64,000 nucleotides of DNA from JAHDCJ01 sp039028895. Lineage in GTDB: Bacteria > Bacteroidota > Bacteroidia > Chitinophagales > Saprospiraceae. Below are positions 18,778 to 29,191 of this stretch, piece after piece; position 1 is the stretch's first letter; each line of letters opens with the position of its first letter. The notes beneath the pieces were generated by a model. The model worked only from the letters and a program-made list of their open reading frames with translations, was not told the DNA's origin and made no database searches. A program made the position numbers and the translations under genes. The stretch spans positions 1 through 64,000 of the forward strand of contig JBCCHF010000006.1 in the NCBI GenBank assembly GCA_039028895.1. The letters are read 5' to 3'.

Positions 18778-21510
18778 TTAACTCAATAATCCAATCAACG
18801 TCTTAAAGTCATCAAACGGAGCGTCACCGTCTTTCATTTCTAAAAGAGATTGATAGTCGGCATCTTCGCTGAATGCTTCATCAAGAATATGGGAGGTGTC
18901 TTCGGTCCTGATTTCTATCATCCCTTTTTCGAGTTGGCTTTTTCTCCAGGTATAAGTGTTTTCCATTTTTGCCCAGATTTCCTGATTGACTTCAGAGTGA
19001 TCGGCATCAGGCGAAACTGCTACGGCTTCCTTGAAGGCCAGGTTGTTTCGGGCAATCATGGTTCCAGTATCAATGATGAAGTAAGCGGTGTGTGCCCAGG
19101 ATTCATCACCTCCAAGGAGCCTGGAGTATAAGACCAATTGAAGATCTTCCTTGTTTCGAATCAGGTTTTCCCGATATTTCCCGCCTCTCCATTTTAAGTC
19201 CACAATGGCTTTTTCTGATCCACGGGTTAAAACCATATCGGCTATCCCTTTCAATTGAACACCCATGAATTTACCTTCAAGGGTGACTTCGGTTTCAATC
19301 TTTTCCCAGCCGTTTTCCTGAATCAACCTGACCAGCGTCCAGCCAGCATATTTTAATTTGTTTTCAAAATTGACCCTTTCCGGTTCTTTTCCGTAAAGGA
19401 GAAATACTGAGCCTTCTTCCCTGAAAAGGGCTTTTAACTTTTGGCTGATCCAGGTTTCAGTTTGTTGTCTGTTCCAACTATGTATATCCTTTTGAAACAT
19501 CATTTCGAAGAGGCTGTGAGCCAGATTGCCCATAAGTGTTGGTTCTTTGACCACAGAAAGGATATTGGATTTCCGAAGCCGAGCCTGGTGTCTGAAAACC
19601 CATTGATAGGGATAATAAAAAAGAGAATCTAAACTTGTGTATGATTCTTTTTCATTGTTAATCAATGAGTAACGATCTCTTATTTGTAGATATGGTTTAG
19701 CCTTTCCCAGGGGTTCATGTTCAATGGTAACCAGCTGGGGCATATTGAAATGGGCATTAAGAAGAGGGGCATCTGCATTTATCGGATCGACCATTAGCTT
19801 TTCAAAGTCTTTAAACGCCACCACCAGGTCACTCATCATGGAGTGCGGGTGCACTGCCTTGCCTTCTACACTTTCTGGCACCACCAGGAACAATCGTTTT
19901 TGCGTGTACTTTATTGGTCTTTGGGCAGCCCATAATCTTTGTTCTTGTTTAAGGCTTGGGAAAACAGGGTAGATGTTTTCTCTTGCAAAAAATTCAATCT
20001 CTTCTGTATACCATTTATTGAATTCATTATCTGGTCCCTGGTCTGTGAAATTCCACCAAACCAAATCATCTACCAACTTTGCTATTGCCGAAGGAAAATG
20101 GATAAACGGCAAATGCCCTTGCTTTCTTTCCAGGAATGATACAGGAGATGGTTCATATACCGTTCTAACGATTCGTTCAATCTGCAGGCTGGTCAACTGT
20201 GCATCTGAAGGAGGAAGTGCTTCAAGTATTTCTTTAATCTTTCTAGCTTGATCACTGAGAACCAGTAGAGAGCGGTGCTTTTTACCCCCATCCTTAAACA
20301 AAGAAAGTCCCCAATCTGACAGGTAACTGAATTTTTCGATAACGATATCAACCGGAACAGTTCCGGAAATATCGAAACGAGGGCTTTGAAACCAAAGATT
20401 ATATTCGTACCTGATTTTTCGAATGTCTTTCTTTTCGTCATTTCGCTCTTCCAATTCTCTGAAAAACTGATTGACTTTGTTTTTCCAACGATCAGAATTA
20501 AGTCCGGGAGATTTTGCTATTTGTTCGGCTAATACCGCTGCCAGTTCATTGTCTAATGGCACCATTGACAACGAGACAAATTCCATAACTTTAAATGGAT
20601 CGACCGGCTCCCAAAGAAAGGCACTAACCAATTTCAGGACCTGCAGCGTAGGTCTAACTACTGACTCAGACAGAATACCCATACTTGGCAACCCTTCTTG
20701 CACTACAGCATTATCCAGCATCCTGTTTTTTTCCGGGATTAGGCAGAGTGGTCTGAATTGAGGATTTTGCCTAAAGAAGGAGGCTAGCCAACTGGCTCCT
20801 TCAGTTTCCCGTTTAAACTTTAAAACCACCAGTGAACCATCAGCTTTGCATCCGATTGGATCACCTGTTGATTTCCCGGAAACGACATGTCTAAAATGAT
20901 CGAGATCAGTAATTGCTTCAGTTTGGTCCTTGGCGGCAAACAGTGACGTATTTTCTTTTGATTTGATTAAAGAGATAGCACGCTGGATGTGGGTTGGAAA
21001 CAGGTTAATTGGTTCATGACTGATAAAGCGGTCAACCTCAATAGTTGTTTCTTCCATTAAACGGATAACCCGGGAAAACCTGTCAGCGGGACCGGGGATA
21101 GGTTTGTCGCCAGCCTGATTCATCATGATTTCAAGTTGAGCAATAACTTTTATCCTTTCCGGAAAGGATTTATCCATTGAAAGTACAGCCCCTCCCAGGA
21201 TGAGTTCATCACGCCATTCAAGCAGAGTGATGGCGGTTCCCAACTGATCAGCCTCAAACGAATCGGCAAAAAAAGCCTGAGGGTGATTGACCAAATGTTT
21301 TGACAGGTATTGGCGATACTGCTCAATACGTAAATAATCATTTTCAGAACCCGGATCAGCAATGCCGAGTTGACCTTCCAAAAACAACAATAAGCCTTTA
21401 GGGCCAAGATACTGATCGCCGATAGTGGTCACTCCTTCCCTTTCCGGGAGAACGGGAAATACAACATCGTCAAACTCAAGACCGAAAATAATGGTCATCA
21501 ATAACTTCAA
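18778..21510 (-). CDS. AddB-like PD-(D/E)XK nuclease
   Basis: A 910-residue protein with a C-terminal RecB-family nuclease: GNLAHSLFE (His665), then GIADMVL and AIVDLKW with Asp771 and Lys773, and a QLVLYSR motif matching the QxxxY signature. The N-terminal 600 residues resemble the degenerate-helicase part of AddB-like proteins from Bacteroidota, with no Walker A motif seen. In AddAB this subunit works with the UvrD-type helicase AddA on double-strand breaks. No addA follows here; a Dna2-like nuclease-helicase lies 1.5 kb away, divergent. ATG 21498 (MTIIFGLEFDD) is an equally good start. It converges on pbpC with a 20-bp gap. Confidence 0.82.
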   Translation of the reverse strand: MKLLMTIIFGLEFDDVVFPVLPEREGVTTIGDQYLGPKGLLLFLEGQLGIADPGSENDYLRIEQYRQYLSKHLVNHPQAFFADSFEADQLGTAITLLEWRDELILGGAVLSMDKSFPERIKVIAQLEIMMNQAGDKPIPGPADRFSRVIRLMEETTIEVDRFISHEPINLFPTHIQRAISLIKSKENTSLFAAKDQTEAITDLDHFRHVVSGKSTGDPIGCKADGSLVVLKFKRETEGASWLASFFRQNPQFRPLCLIPEKNRMLDNAVVQEGLPSMGILSESVVRPTLQVLKLVSAFLWEPVDPFKVMEFVSLSMVPLDNELAAVLAEQIAKSPGLNSDRWKNKVNQFFRELEERNDEKKDIRKIRYEYNLWFQSPRFDISGTVPVDIVIEKFSYLSDWGLSLFKDGGKKHRSLLVLSDQARKIKEILEALPPSDAQLTSLQIERIVRTVYEPSPVSFLERKQGHLPFIHFPSAIAKLVDDLVWWNFTDQGPDNEFNKWYTEEIEFFARENIYPVFPSLKQEQRLWAAQRPIKYTQKRLFLVVPESVEGKAVHPHSMMSDLVVAFKDFEKLMVDPINADAPLLNAHFNMPQLVTIEHEPLGKAKPYLQIRDRYSLINNEKESYTSLDSLFYYPYQWVFRHQARLRKSNILSVVKEPTLMGNLAHSLFEMMFQKDIHSWNRQQTETWISQKLKALFREEGSVFLLYGKEPERVNFENKLKYAGWTLVRLIQENGWEKIETEVTLEGKFMGVQLKGIADMVLTRGSEKAIVDLKWRGGKYRENLIRNKEDLQLVLYSRLLGGDESWAHTAYFIIDTGTMIARNNLAFKEAVAVSPDADHSEVNQEIWAKMENTYTWRKSQLEKGMIEIRTEDTSHILDEAFSEDADYQSLLEMKDGDAPFDDFKTLIGLLS

Positions 21511-21659
21511 TTAAAATTTGAAACATGTATACGCCTGACTCAAAATGCACATCTGAATTGAATTTTCATAATTTAACACTGCTAATTTGAATTTTCAGAT
21601 CGTTTCTTCTACATTGGTTGCTGATATTTTTTAACCCTTCGCAAATTAAAACCAAAACT

Positions 21660-22058
21660 ATGACTTCCAGGATTGCGTTCTTCGTTGTTTTAATTATTTG
21701 TTCTCTCTTTGTGATGCCTACTGCAGATGCAGGAATAGGCAGAGCTGCGCCTGCAGAAACATTCTCGAAAGAGGAATACAAAAACATGAGTAAAGAGGAC
21801 AAGAAAGCTTTCAAAGAAAAGGTAAGAGCTGATTTCAAAGAGATGAAAGCCAAATTTAAGGCAGCTAAAAAAGAGAAGCGCCAAAAGGCTGGCCAGATCG
21901 GTGCCATGGAGGTAACAGGTCTTGTCGTTGCTTTAGGTGGTATTGCTATCGCTATAGTTGGTGCAATTCTCAGCCTGGGTATTATTGCTGGTATCGGTGG
22001 ATTGATCTTCCTGATCGGTGCAATTGTGTTCATCCTGGCCTTTATTGATGTTATCTGA
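21660..22058 (+). CDS. Exported protein with Lys-rich helix and C-terminal membrane hairpin
   Basis: From ATG 21660 the protein has 132 residues: a signal peptide cleaved near ADA|G, a strongly charged helix rich in Lys, Glu and Ala (about 35-80), and a very hydrophobic Gly-Ile-rich segment (about 90-130) long enough for two membrane passes. A TTG 14 codons upstream would add a peptide that does not fit the signal. No family recognised. A strong terminator lies 30 bp after the stop. Confidence 0.6.
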   Translation: MTSRIAFFVVLIICSLFVMPTADAGIGRAAPAETFSKEEYKNMSKEDKKAFKEKVRADFKEMKAKFKAAKKEKRQKAGQIGAMEVTGLVVALGGIAIAIVGAILSLGIIAGIGGLIFLIGAIVFILAFIDVI

Positions 22059-22084
22059 TCTTATTCAATCAAACACAATAAATT

Positions 22085-22126
22085 GAAAAACCCCTGCAGG
22101 TCAAATACCTCACAGGGGTTTTTCTT
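22085..22126. terminator. Rho-independent terminator, possibly bidirectional
   Basis: Arms AAAAACCCCTG and CAGGGGTTTTT form an 11-bp stem with A and T runs on both sides. It sits between the convergent Lys-rich membrane protein and ykuK-like genes, so it can serve both. Confidence 0.85.
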
Positions 22127-22145
22127 TATGATAAAGTTCTATTTG

Positions 22146-22616
22146 TTAAACTACCTTGTCAGCACAACTTGAACTTGCAAATGCGTCTGGTTTGGCTTTG
22201 AAAACAAAACCCATCCCCAGAATATAACCCATTGCCTCACGCAATGCCACATTTGATTTGAAGTGTGGGTCAGTATTGATATCAGCATGCACCTCCAGCC
22301 CGACATCATATTTGTCGAGGAGATCGCAAAGGCCATAGGCGACTTCAACTGATTTGCCCACTTCAGAGATCATACGTTCACGCAAACTCATCTCCTGCTG
22401 AGTTGAGTCGTTTGAAATAAACATAAACCCTCCTTTCTTTTCTCTAAGGAAAACGATTACAGTTGCAAACTCAATTGTTGAGCCACGCACCTGAGAGTCC
22501 GTTCCAATACATACCTTGAGGTTGTGCCCTTCTGCAGTCTCCCTGAGAATAGCAGCCTCTACAGCTTTGTTGATTGGAAGTTTAATTTTTTCTCCGTTTA
22601 ATCTACGCCAGTTCAT
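22146..22616 (-). CDS. YkuK-family RNase H-like protein
   Basis: A 156-residue protein of the YkuK/DUF458 family, which is predicted to have an RNase H fold. It contains VCIGTDSQVRGSTIEFATVI, with Asp40 as a likely metal ligand, and the later GLEVHADINTDPHFKSN. B. subtilis YkuK is a similar length and its substrate is unknown. The neighbours on both sides are nucleases or helicases, which is suggestive but not proof. It converges on the membrane-protein gene, with a shared terminator. Confidence 0.85.
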   Translation of the reverse strand: MNWRRLNGEKIKLPINKAVEAAILRETAEGHNLKVCIGTDSQVRGSTIEFATVIVFLREKKGGFMFISNDSTQQEMSLRERMISEVGKSVEVAYGLCDLLDKYDVGLEVHADINTDPHFKSNVALREAMGYILGMGFVFKAKPDAFASSSCADKVV

Positions 22617-23002
22617 AATGCAGTGTGTTTTGATTACTTGTAAAATAATAAACTTTTTGTGCCCAATTTGACCAACCTATGCAATTTCTCCTTTATTTAA
22701 CATAATATTATTACTTACTAACACTTTGTTGATAAGTACATAATAAACCCTTGAAAATAAAAGGAAATTGTAATAGCGGATGTTAATTGGAGACGATAAC
22801 CAACCGTCGTGTATTCATACAATTTTTACAGGATTGAAGTTCCGGGAATTGAGAAAATTTTAAAATTTTAATTTTGGATTGATCCATTCATTCCTTAAAA
22901 ATCAGTATCCCTTTCGGGAAACTCTACACTCATAAATCAATTTGGGTTACTCTATTCCAACTGGTCAAAAATCATTAATTTCATCCGGTTCAAAAATCAA
23001 TC
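22617..23002. other. Intergenic region between ykuK-like and Dna2-like genes
   Basis: A 386-bp AT-rich spacer between two divergent genes with no ORF of interest. It holds TAATTTTG at 22869-22876 on the plus strand, a match to the Bacteroidota -7 consensus for the helicase gene, and a small hairpin TCCCTTTCGGGA at 22908-22919. No clear promoter for ykuK was identified. Confidence 0.5.
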
Positions 23003-26000
23003 ATGGACATCAAGGAGTTGGGTCGACTATTTTACGGGGAGATCCTGAAAATTACAAAACTGGCTATACCACCTTCAGATCGTTTGGCGAGACTTTATCA
23101 CTTGTGCGATAGGTTGTTTTATCATTTTACCAAAGATGAAAATCTGCAATTCAACACTTCCTTTGCCAGAATCTCCTTTGCCAGCCATAAATACCAAATT
23201 AACAAACATCTCCTTTGGCGGGTATATCATTTTCGAAAGCTGGCAAAAAAAGTATTGTACGATGGCAAAGATTTGACGGATAACGAAATGGCGGCATCTG
23301 TTCAGGTGATGTCTGAATGTGTCCAGGTCTTTCATGAAGTTGCGATCCCAGAAGCATTGATCAACCTCTTCCCTACCCAATCGGTATTTAAAATGCCTGA
23401 GATTGAATTCGTATCCAGGAAATCAAAAGCAAGGGTTGTAGTTTTTGATCATGATGAAGAAAACAATTTCCTGATTGGTAAAGATGAAGACCATCCCAGA
23501 CCAGATAATATCCGAATAAAATACAATGAAACTGGGCTCAATGAGAATTTCAATACCACTATAAAACAGGTATCCCGTTTTTGGGACAACAAAGTCATTC
23601 TCAATCTCCATGATGTCAGGATAGACGAAAAAGGCATTTATTTCCCAAGGATAATCGTAATTGAACCTGACTACCTTGTAGATGTTACCGGAGTAGCAGA
23701 TTGCTTCCAAAGCTTTGGTACCGAGCCAATGCTTTATCTACTAAAGAAGTTTTTACCTTTCACAAATTCAGTCCCTTTGATGTTGGGACATATTGCTAAT
23801 TTCTTTCTTGATGAGCTCATCCAGAATCCGGAGGCAAAATTTGAAGATCTGTTCCCTAAGGTTTTTCGAATTAGCCCGTTGGCCTTCTCCACATTTCAGG
23901 ATACTGAAATAAAGGAGATCATGAGACAGGCCAATGTTCACTTCCGTAATTTAAAATACCAAGTGACGACCGAATTCATAGAACAAAAAATGGACCTGGC
24001 TCATTGTGTAACAGAACCCAGTTTTTATTCTGAAAACTATGGTTTGCAGGGCAGGCTGGATGTCTGGTACCAAAACCCTGAATCCGGAGATTCTGCCATT
24101 GTAGAACTTAAAAGTGGTTCACCTTTTGGGGCTAATCGCTACGGACTCAGTAAAAACCACTACACCCAGACCTTACTCTACGATTTACTAATCAAGTCAG
24201 TCTATGGTAGAAAGATGGACCCTGCCAAGTACATCCTCTATTCGAAGCTTAACGATCAAAATTTGAAATTTGCGCCTTCTTTATCTATCAAACAGATAGA
24301 GGCACTTAAGGTGAGAAACGACATCCTGACCATTGAAAGGTTGTTATCTCAGCTTGATGAAAAAGACCTGGCAGGACCAAACATCCTTGACCGACTTTCA
24401 CTAAAAGGACTTCCACACCTATCCGGTTTCCACAAACGAGATGTATTACATTTCTCAGAAGTTTTACATAAAGTCCCGGTACACGAACGCAAGTACTTCA
24501 TGGCTTTTGTCAGTTTCATAGCCAAAGAGCACCGATTGGCTAAAACCGGGGAAGAAGGCCTTGAATCCCTTAACGGAATGGCATCTCTGTGGCGATCCCA
24601 TTTCGGAGAAAAAATGGAAAACTTTGAGATCCTGAGTCATTTGATCATAGAACGAAACCAAACCAGGGAAGAGGATCCCACCATAGTATTCAGAAGGACA
24701 CCAGAAACCAGTAAACTGGCTAATTTCCGGGAAGGTGATATTGCTATTCTCTACCCTTCTGCTTCACCAGAAGAAACTGTTTTGAATAATCAGATCTTTA
24801 AATGCAATATCATCCGAATTGACCAACAGGTCGTTGAAGTAAAACTGAGGTCAAAGCAGAGTAATTCAAATATCTTTGTCCAGAACAAATTATGGAACCT
24901 AGAGCATGATCTGATTGACAGCAATTTCACCCAACTCTACAGGAATTTGTTCGCTTTCCTTCAGTTTCATCCTGACAAGAAAGCCCTTTTGCTGGGAAAG
25001 CGGCAGCCCGAATTCTCAGAAAAACCAGAAGCCGACCTTCCACTTCATCTTAGTCCAGAGCAAAAAGAACTGATGTTAAAGGCGCTTTCTGCAAAAGACT
25101 ATTTCCTGCTGGTTGGCCCTCCTGGCACTGGAAAAACCAAGTTTATGCTGCGGGAAATGGTGCGTCATCTTTTGTTTAACACCAAAGAAAACCTGCTTTT
25201 ATTGGCCTATACCAATCGTGCTGTAGATGAGATCTGTGAAGCCATCCATGATTTTGCCAGTGAACATTATATCCGTGTAGGTTCAAAGTTTTCGACTGCG
25301 GAAGCCTACAGGTCACAGTTATTGACGGCAAGAATTGCGGAGATTGCCAAGCGAAAAGAACTCGTGCGATTGATCGAAGAGCACAGAATTTTTGTTGGAA
25401 CTGTCTCCTCGGTAGCCGGAAAACGAGAATTACTCGAATTAAAGAAATTTAATACCGCAATAATCGATGAAGCTTCTCAATTACTCGAGCCGATGCTTAC
25501 AGGTTTACTACCCCGAGTCAACCGTTTTGTCTTGATTGGGGATCATAAACAATTGCCAGCAGTAGTTATGCAAAACAGGATACAAACCGCAATCGATGAT
25601 AACGACCTGAAGGCGCTCGGATTGATCAACAGGCGCAATTCCCTGTTTGAAAGGCTGTACAGGGTCTGTCAAAAAAACGAATGGGAACAGGCATTTGGCA
25701 TGCTGACCAGGCAAGGCAGAATGCACCAGGATATATCAGCGTTCCCGAGCCAGTTTTTTTATGAAAACAAACTGGGACACCTTGATGAAAAGTGTATCAG
25801 CGCTCCCTGGCAACACCTTGATCTCGGCCTCCACCTTCCTGAAGATGCCAATGATCTTGAAAAAATATTGGCTACCCAAAGAATCATTTATATCCCAACT
25901 CCGGTAGATGAATCGATGCGTTCCAATAAGACAAATATTGCAGAAGCTAACCTCGCGGCAGAACTTGTTACCAGCTTTGAGCGAATCTACACAGCTTCAG

Positions 26001-26368
26001 GTCAGACGTTGGCAGCTGATGATATCGGAATCATAACCCCTTACCGCGCTCAAATAGCCGGAATAAGACATTGTCTTGAAAAACAGGGTAAAGGATTTGA
26101 GTCCATTTCAGTAGATACCGTTGAACGTTACCAGGGTGGAGCAAGGAATATCATCATCATTTCGTTATGCCTCAATGCTGTTCGTCAATTGGAAAACCTG
26201 GTTTCTATGACCGATGATGGAAAAGTAGATCGTAAACTCAATGTCGCATTGACCAGGGCAAGACAGCACTTGGTCATACTTGGCAATGAGCGCGTCATGA
26301 CACACAATCCAATTTTCGAAAACCTTGTAAGATTTATCGCCGAAAAAGGAGGCAAGTTTATTGGCTAG
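23003..26368 (+). CDS. Dna2-like nuclease-helicase
   Basis: A 1121-residue protein fusing a RecB/Cas4-type nuclease with a superfamily 1B helicase. The nuclease part has GRLD (Asp353), VELKSG (Glu368, Lys370) and YTQTLLYDL (QxxxY). The helicase has Walker A GPPGTGKT (705-712), DEAS (822-825), GDHKQLPA, ITPYRAQI, VERYQGGARNIIIIS and VALTRARQHLV. This layout is that of Dna2, which trims flaps and resects DNA ends. The first 150 residues are unassigned and helical. It is opposite in direction to the AddB-like gene. Its end overlaps the convergent malic enzyme gene by 11 bp. Confidence 0.9.
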   Translation: MDIKELGRLFYGEILKITKLAIPPSDRLARLYHLCDRLFYHFTKDENLQFNTSFARISFASHKYQINKHLLWRVYHFRKLAKKVLYDGKDLTDNEMAASVQVMSECVQVFHEVAIPEALINLFPTQSVFKMPEIEFVSRKSKARVVVFDHDEENNFLIGKDEDHPRPDNIRIKYNETGLNENFNTTIKQVSRFWDNKVILNLHDVRIDEKGIYFPRIIVIEPDYLVDVTGVADCFQSFGTEPMLYLLKKFLPFTNSVPLMLGHIANFFLDELIQNPEAKFEDLFPKVFRISPLAFSTFQDTEIKEIMRQANVHFRNLKYQVTTEFIEQKMDLAHCVTEPSFYSENYGLQGRLDVWYQNPESGDSAIVELKSGSPFGANRYGLSKNHYTQTLLYDLLIKSVYGRKMDPAKYILYSKLNDQNLKFAPSLSIKQIEALKVRNDILTIERLLSQLDEKDLAGPNILDRLSLKGLPHLSGFHKRDVLHFSEVLHKVPVHERKYFMAFVSFIAKEHRLAKTGEEGLESLNGMASLWRSHFGEKMENFEILSHLIIERNQTREEDPTIVFRRTPETSKLANFREGDIAILYPSASPEETVLNNQIFKCNIIRIDQQVVEVKLRSKQSNSNIFVQNKLWNLEHDLIDSNFTQLYRNLFAFLQFHPDKKALLLGKRQPEFSEKPEADLPLHLSPEQKELMLKALSAKDYFLLVGPPGTGKTKFMLREMVRHLLFNTKENLLLLAYTNRAVDEICEAIHDFASEHYIRVGSKFSTAEAYRSQLLTARIAEIAKRKELVRLIEEHRIFVGTVSSVAGKRELLELKKFNTAIIDEASQLLEPMLTGLLPRVNRFVLIGDHKQLPAVVMQNRIQTAIDDNDLKALGLINRRNSLFERLYRVCQKNEWEQAFGMLTRQGRMHQDISAFPSQFFYENKLGHLDEKCISAPWQHLDLGLHLPEDANDLEKILATQRIIYIPTPVDESMRSNKTNIAEANLAAELVTSFERIYTASGQTLAADDIGIITPYRAQIAGIRHCLEKQGKGFESISVDTVERYQGGARNIIIISLCLNAVRQLENLVSMTDDGKVDRKLNVALTRARQHLVILGNERVMTHNPIFENLVRFIAEKGGKFIG

Positions 26369-27539
26369 TCATTGCAGTAGCGGCTACCACAGCATCACTA
26401 ACTTTACCTACAACAGATTTATTCAGGCTTAAAGGAATGATCTTCTCTTTCCTTGGTTGGTCTACACAGTCAGCCAATGCATACGCGGCAGCCAATTTCA
26501 TTTTTGAGGTAATCCGAGTAGCACCTGCCCGCAATGCCCCGTGGAAGATTCCAGGAAAGGCCAATACGTTATTCACCTGGTTAGGGAAATCAGATCGTCC
26601 AGTTCCTACTACTGCAGCATTTGCTTTATAGGCTTCTTCAGGCATAATTTCCGGGATCGGATTAGCCATAGCAAAAACTATTGGATCTGGTGCCATCCGG
26701 CGAATATCTTCTGTATTAAGCAAACCACCAACGCTAACACCAATAAAAACATCAACACCTTTAATGACATCCTTGATATCTCCCTGTACGTTATTTTTAT
26801 TGGTAAAATTCAACAGCTCTTCTTTAACAGGATTAAGGTCTGTTCTATCGCGGGAAATGGCTCCCCTGCTATCACACAAGATCACGTCTTCAACAGGTAT
26901 GCAAACGCTTGGATCAAAATTGATACATCTCAGCATTTTAGCGATGGCAATACCAGCTGCCCCTGAACCATTAATGGCGATTTTGAGGTCTTCCATTTTA
27001 CGTCCGGTGACTTTACAGGCATTGATCAGCCCTGCAAGTAATACAATTGCAGTACCATGCTGGTCGTCATGAAAAACCGGGATACCAAGATTCTGGAGGC
27101 GCTCTTCTACTTCAAAACATCTGGGAGAAGATATATCTTCAAGGTTTATCCCTCCGAAAACTGGAGCAATACGTCTGATAGTTTCTACAATCTCATCCAC
27201 ATCTTGGGTGTCAAGGCATATAGGAAAAGCATCTATTCCAGCAAACTCTTTGAATAGCAGTGCTTTACCTTCCATTACTGGAAGTGCTGCTAGAGGCCCA
27301 ATATTACCCAACCCAAGTACTGCAGAACCATCAGTAACAACCGCTACAGTGTTTCCTTTTATGGTCAATTCCCTGGCCTTTTCCGGGTGGTCAGCAATGA
27401 CCTTACAGGGTTCAGCCACACCAGGTGTGTAGGCGAGTGAAAGATCATCTATGGTAACCAAGGGGACTTTTGAATGAACAGCGATCTTGCCATTCGATCG
27501 TTTGTGCAGTTCCAAAGAGCGTTCAAAAAAATCGGCCAT
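26358..27539 (-). CDS. maeB: Malic enzyme (NAD(P)-dependent, short form)
   Basis: Malic enzyme oxidatively decarboxylates malate to pyruvate and gives NADPH or NADH. The 393-residue product has SLAYTPGVAEPC (catalytic Tyr region), VMEGKALLFKEFAGIDAFPI (catalytic Lys region), HDDQHGTAIV and the dinucleotide-binding NGSGAAGIAIAK. It matches the bacterial MaeB-type catalytic domain but lacks the phosphotransacetylase-like C-terminal domain of the 750-residue form, so the symbol is approximate. Cofactor preference cannot be read. Its last codons overlap the end of the convergent Dna2-like gene. Confidence 0.92.
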   Translation of the reverse strand: MADFFERSLELHKRSNGKIAVHSKVPLVTIDDLSLAYTPGVAEPCKVIADHPEKARELTIKGNTVAVVTDGSAVLGLGNIGPLAALPVMEGKALLFKEFAGIDAFPICLDTQDVDEIVETIRRIAPVFGGINLEDISSPRCFEVEERLQNLGIPVFHDDQHGTAIVLLAGLINACKVTGRKMEDLKIAINGSGAAGIAIAKMLRCINFDPSVCIPVEDVILCDSRGAISRDRTDLNPVKEELLNFTNKNNVQGDIKDVIKGVDVFIGVSVGGLLNTEDIRRMAPDPIVFAMANPIPEIMPEEAYKANAAVVGTGRSDFPNQVNNVLAFPGIFHGALRAGATRITSKMKLAAAYALADCVDQPRKEKIIPLSLNKSVVGKVSDAVVAATAMTSQ

Positions 27540-27632
27540 AAGGCGGTTTTATTTGGGAGGGTTAGTTAATTCGGCTGCGCCGGCTTTTTATTCAGCAAAG
27601 ATTCTAAGATAGACTTTTTATTTGTATCTGCC

Positions 27633-28991
27633 TCAATCGTTTGCTTTTCCTCCCTTGAGAAAAGATTCTTGCTCCTTGGCCTGGTCCAACAACTCATCGG
27701 GTAGTTTCTTCGATGTCTTGGCGCCCAGTTCTCTTATTTTTTCTGCCCTTCGCATGAGATTACCTTTTCCCCTGGCCAATTTCCCCATTGCACTTTCGTA
27801 GGCCTCCCCTGCCTGGTCGAGCTTCTTGCCAATGTCTATTAGGTCATTGACGAAATTGCATAACTTATCGTAAAGTAAGCCGGATTGCCGGGCAATTTCC
27901 ATGACACTTTTCTTTTGTTTCTCTTGCTTCCAAATATAGGAAACTGTGCGAAGGGTCGCTAATAACGTAGAGGTAGTCACCATAACTATGTTTTTCTCAA
28001 GAGCATCGAGGAACAGTTGCTGGTTTTGTCGGATTGCAAGCGTGAAGGCCGACTCAATTGGAATATACATCAAAACATAATCAGGAGAATTAATACCATA
28101 AAGCTGGTGATAGTTTTTACTACTAAGATCTTTGGTATGATTGTTAAGACTAGCAAGATGAGCTTGAAGGTGTTGTTTTCGGACATCTTCATCCTCCGCA
28201 TTGAAGAATGACTCATAGGCAGTCAGTGAAACTTTTGAATCAATGACGAGGTGTTTGCCTTCCGGTAGGTGAATAACGAAATCCGGTCTTTTGATCTTCC
28301 CGTCGGAATCTTTCAGGCTAACTTGTTTGGTAAAATGAATTTCCTGTTGAAGCCCTGATTTTTCGAGTAGCATTTCCAATCTGAGTTCTCCCCAATCCCC
28401 TTGAGTTTTGGATTCTCCTTTCAAAGCGTTGGCTAGGTTATTGGCATCATCGCTTAGTTGGAGATTCAGTTCACGCAATTGCTCTATCTCCTTTTTCAGA
28501 GAAACCCGTTCTTTTGCTTCTTCCCAATATACCTTTTCAACTTTGTCTTCAAAAGACTTGATCTTTTCCTGGAGTGGCTTGAGTACATTATCCAGATTCA
28601 ACTTGTTTTGAACAGTAAATTTTTCGCTTTTTTCTTCGAGCAACTTGTTGGCGATGTTTTCAAATTCTATCTTGAACTTGTCTTGTAATGATTCCACTTC
28701 CTTTTTCTGCACCGATAACTTTTCATTAACCGCTTGTAGTCTTTGGCTTAATGCTGACAGGTCGCGGTTAAGTTCTATAATCTCCTTTTCTTTTTGCTTG
28801 TTTTCGGACAGTAGTTGAGTCTTATCGTCAGAAAGTTGATCGTGGACGGCCTTATTGACATATTCAGATTTGACTTTGGCAGCGGGAAGCCAATTGCCTT
28901 TTATACGTAACCTGACTACCAATGCAGCTATGATTCCGCCCAAAATTAATCCAGCAGCGAACATGATCAGTCCCATCAATTGAGGATCCAT
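27633..28991 (-). CDS. rmuC: RmuC-family DNA recombination protein
   Basis: RmuC limits rearrangements at inverted repeats and belongs to a restriction-nuclease-like fold. The 452-residue protein has an N-terminal membrane helix (about 7-27), a long coiled coil (about 50-180) and the RmuC domain (about 190-380) with TQGDWGELRLEMLLEKSGL, the segment PDFVIHLPEGKHLVIDSKVS and the membrane-proximal YVLMYIPIESAF. This order matches the family. It is divergent from rpsP. Confidence 0.93.
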   Translation of the reverse strand: MDPQLMGLIMFAAGLILGGIIAALVVRLRIKGNWLPAAKVKSEYVNKAVHDQLSDDKTQLLSENKQKEKEIIELNRDLSALSQRLQAVNEKLSVQKKEVESLQDKFKIEFENIANKLLEEKSEKFTVQNKLNLDNVLKPLQEKIKSFEDKVEKVYWEEAKERVSLKKEIEQLRELNLQLSDDANNLANALKGESKTQGDWGELRLEMLLEKSGLQQEIHFTKQVSLKDSDGKIKRPDFVIHLPEGKHLVIDSKVSLTAYESFFNAEDEDVRKQHLQAHLASLNNHTKDLSSKNYHQLYGINSPDYVLMYIPIESAFTLAIRQNQQLFLDALEKNIVMVTTSTLLATLRTVSYIWKQEKQKKSVMEIARQSGLLYDKLCNFVNDLIDIGKKLDQAGEAYESAMGKLARGKGNLMRRAEKIRELGAKTSKKLPDELLDQAKEQESFLKGGKAND

Positions 28992-29157
28992 AATTTCATT
29001 CGAATTAATAAATAAAAAAGGAAAAGATTGATTTGCCTTTTGGCTGAAGATGGTGTTAGAGAACTACCAGAAAAAACAGGAGTAAGGATGTGAATTGCGG
29101 GTTTTTCCTCTCCTATTTGGTTTATACCTTATTTCACCAACAATTTAAGGTAATTTA

Positions 29158-29191
29158 TTTGGAATAAAAAGGAATAAAAGTCTTATCTTTG
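29158..29191 (+). promoter_or_regulatory. rpsP promoter
   Basis: TTTG (29158-29161) and TATCTTTG (29184-29191) match the Bacteroidota -33 and -7 elements TTTG and TAnnTTTG with a 22-bp spacer, close to the usual 19-21. Transcription would start near 29197, about 65 bp before the rpsP ATG. Confidence 0.7.
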
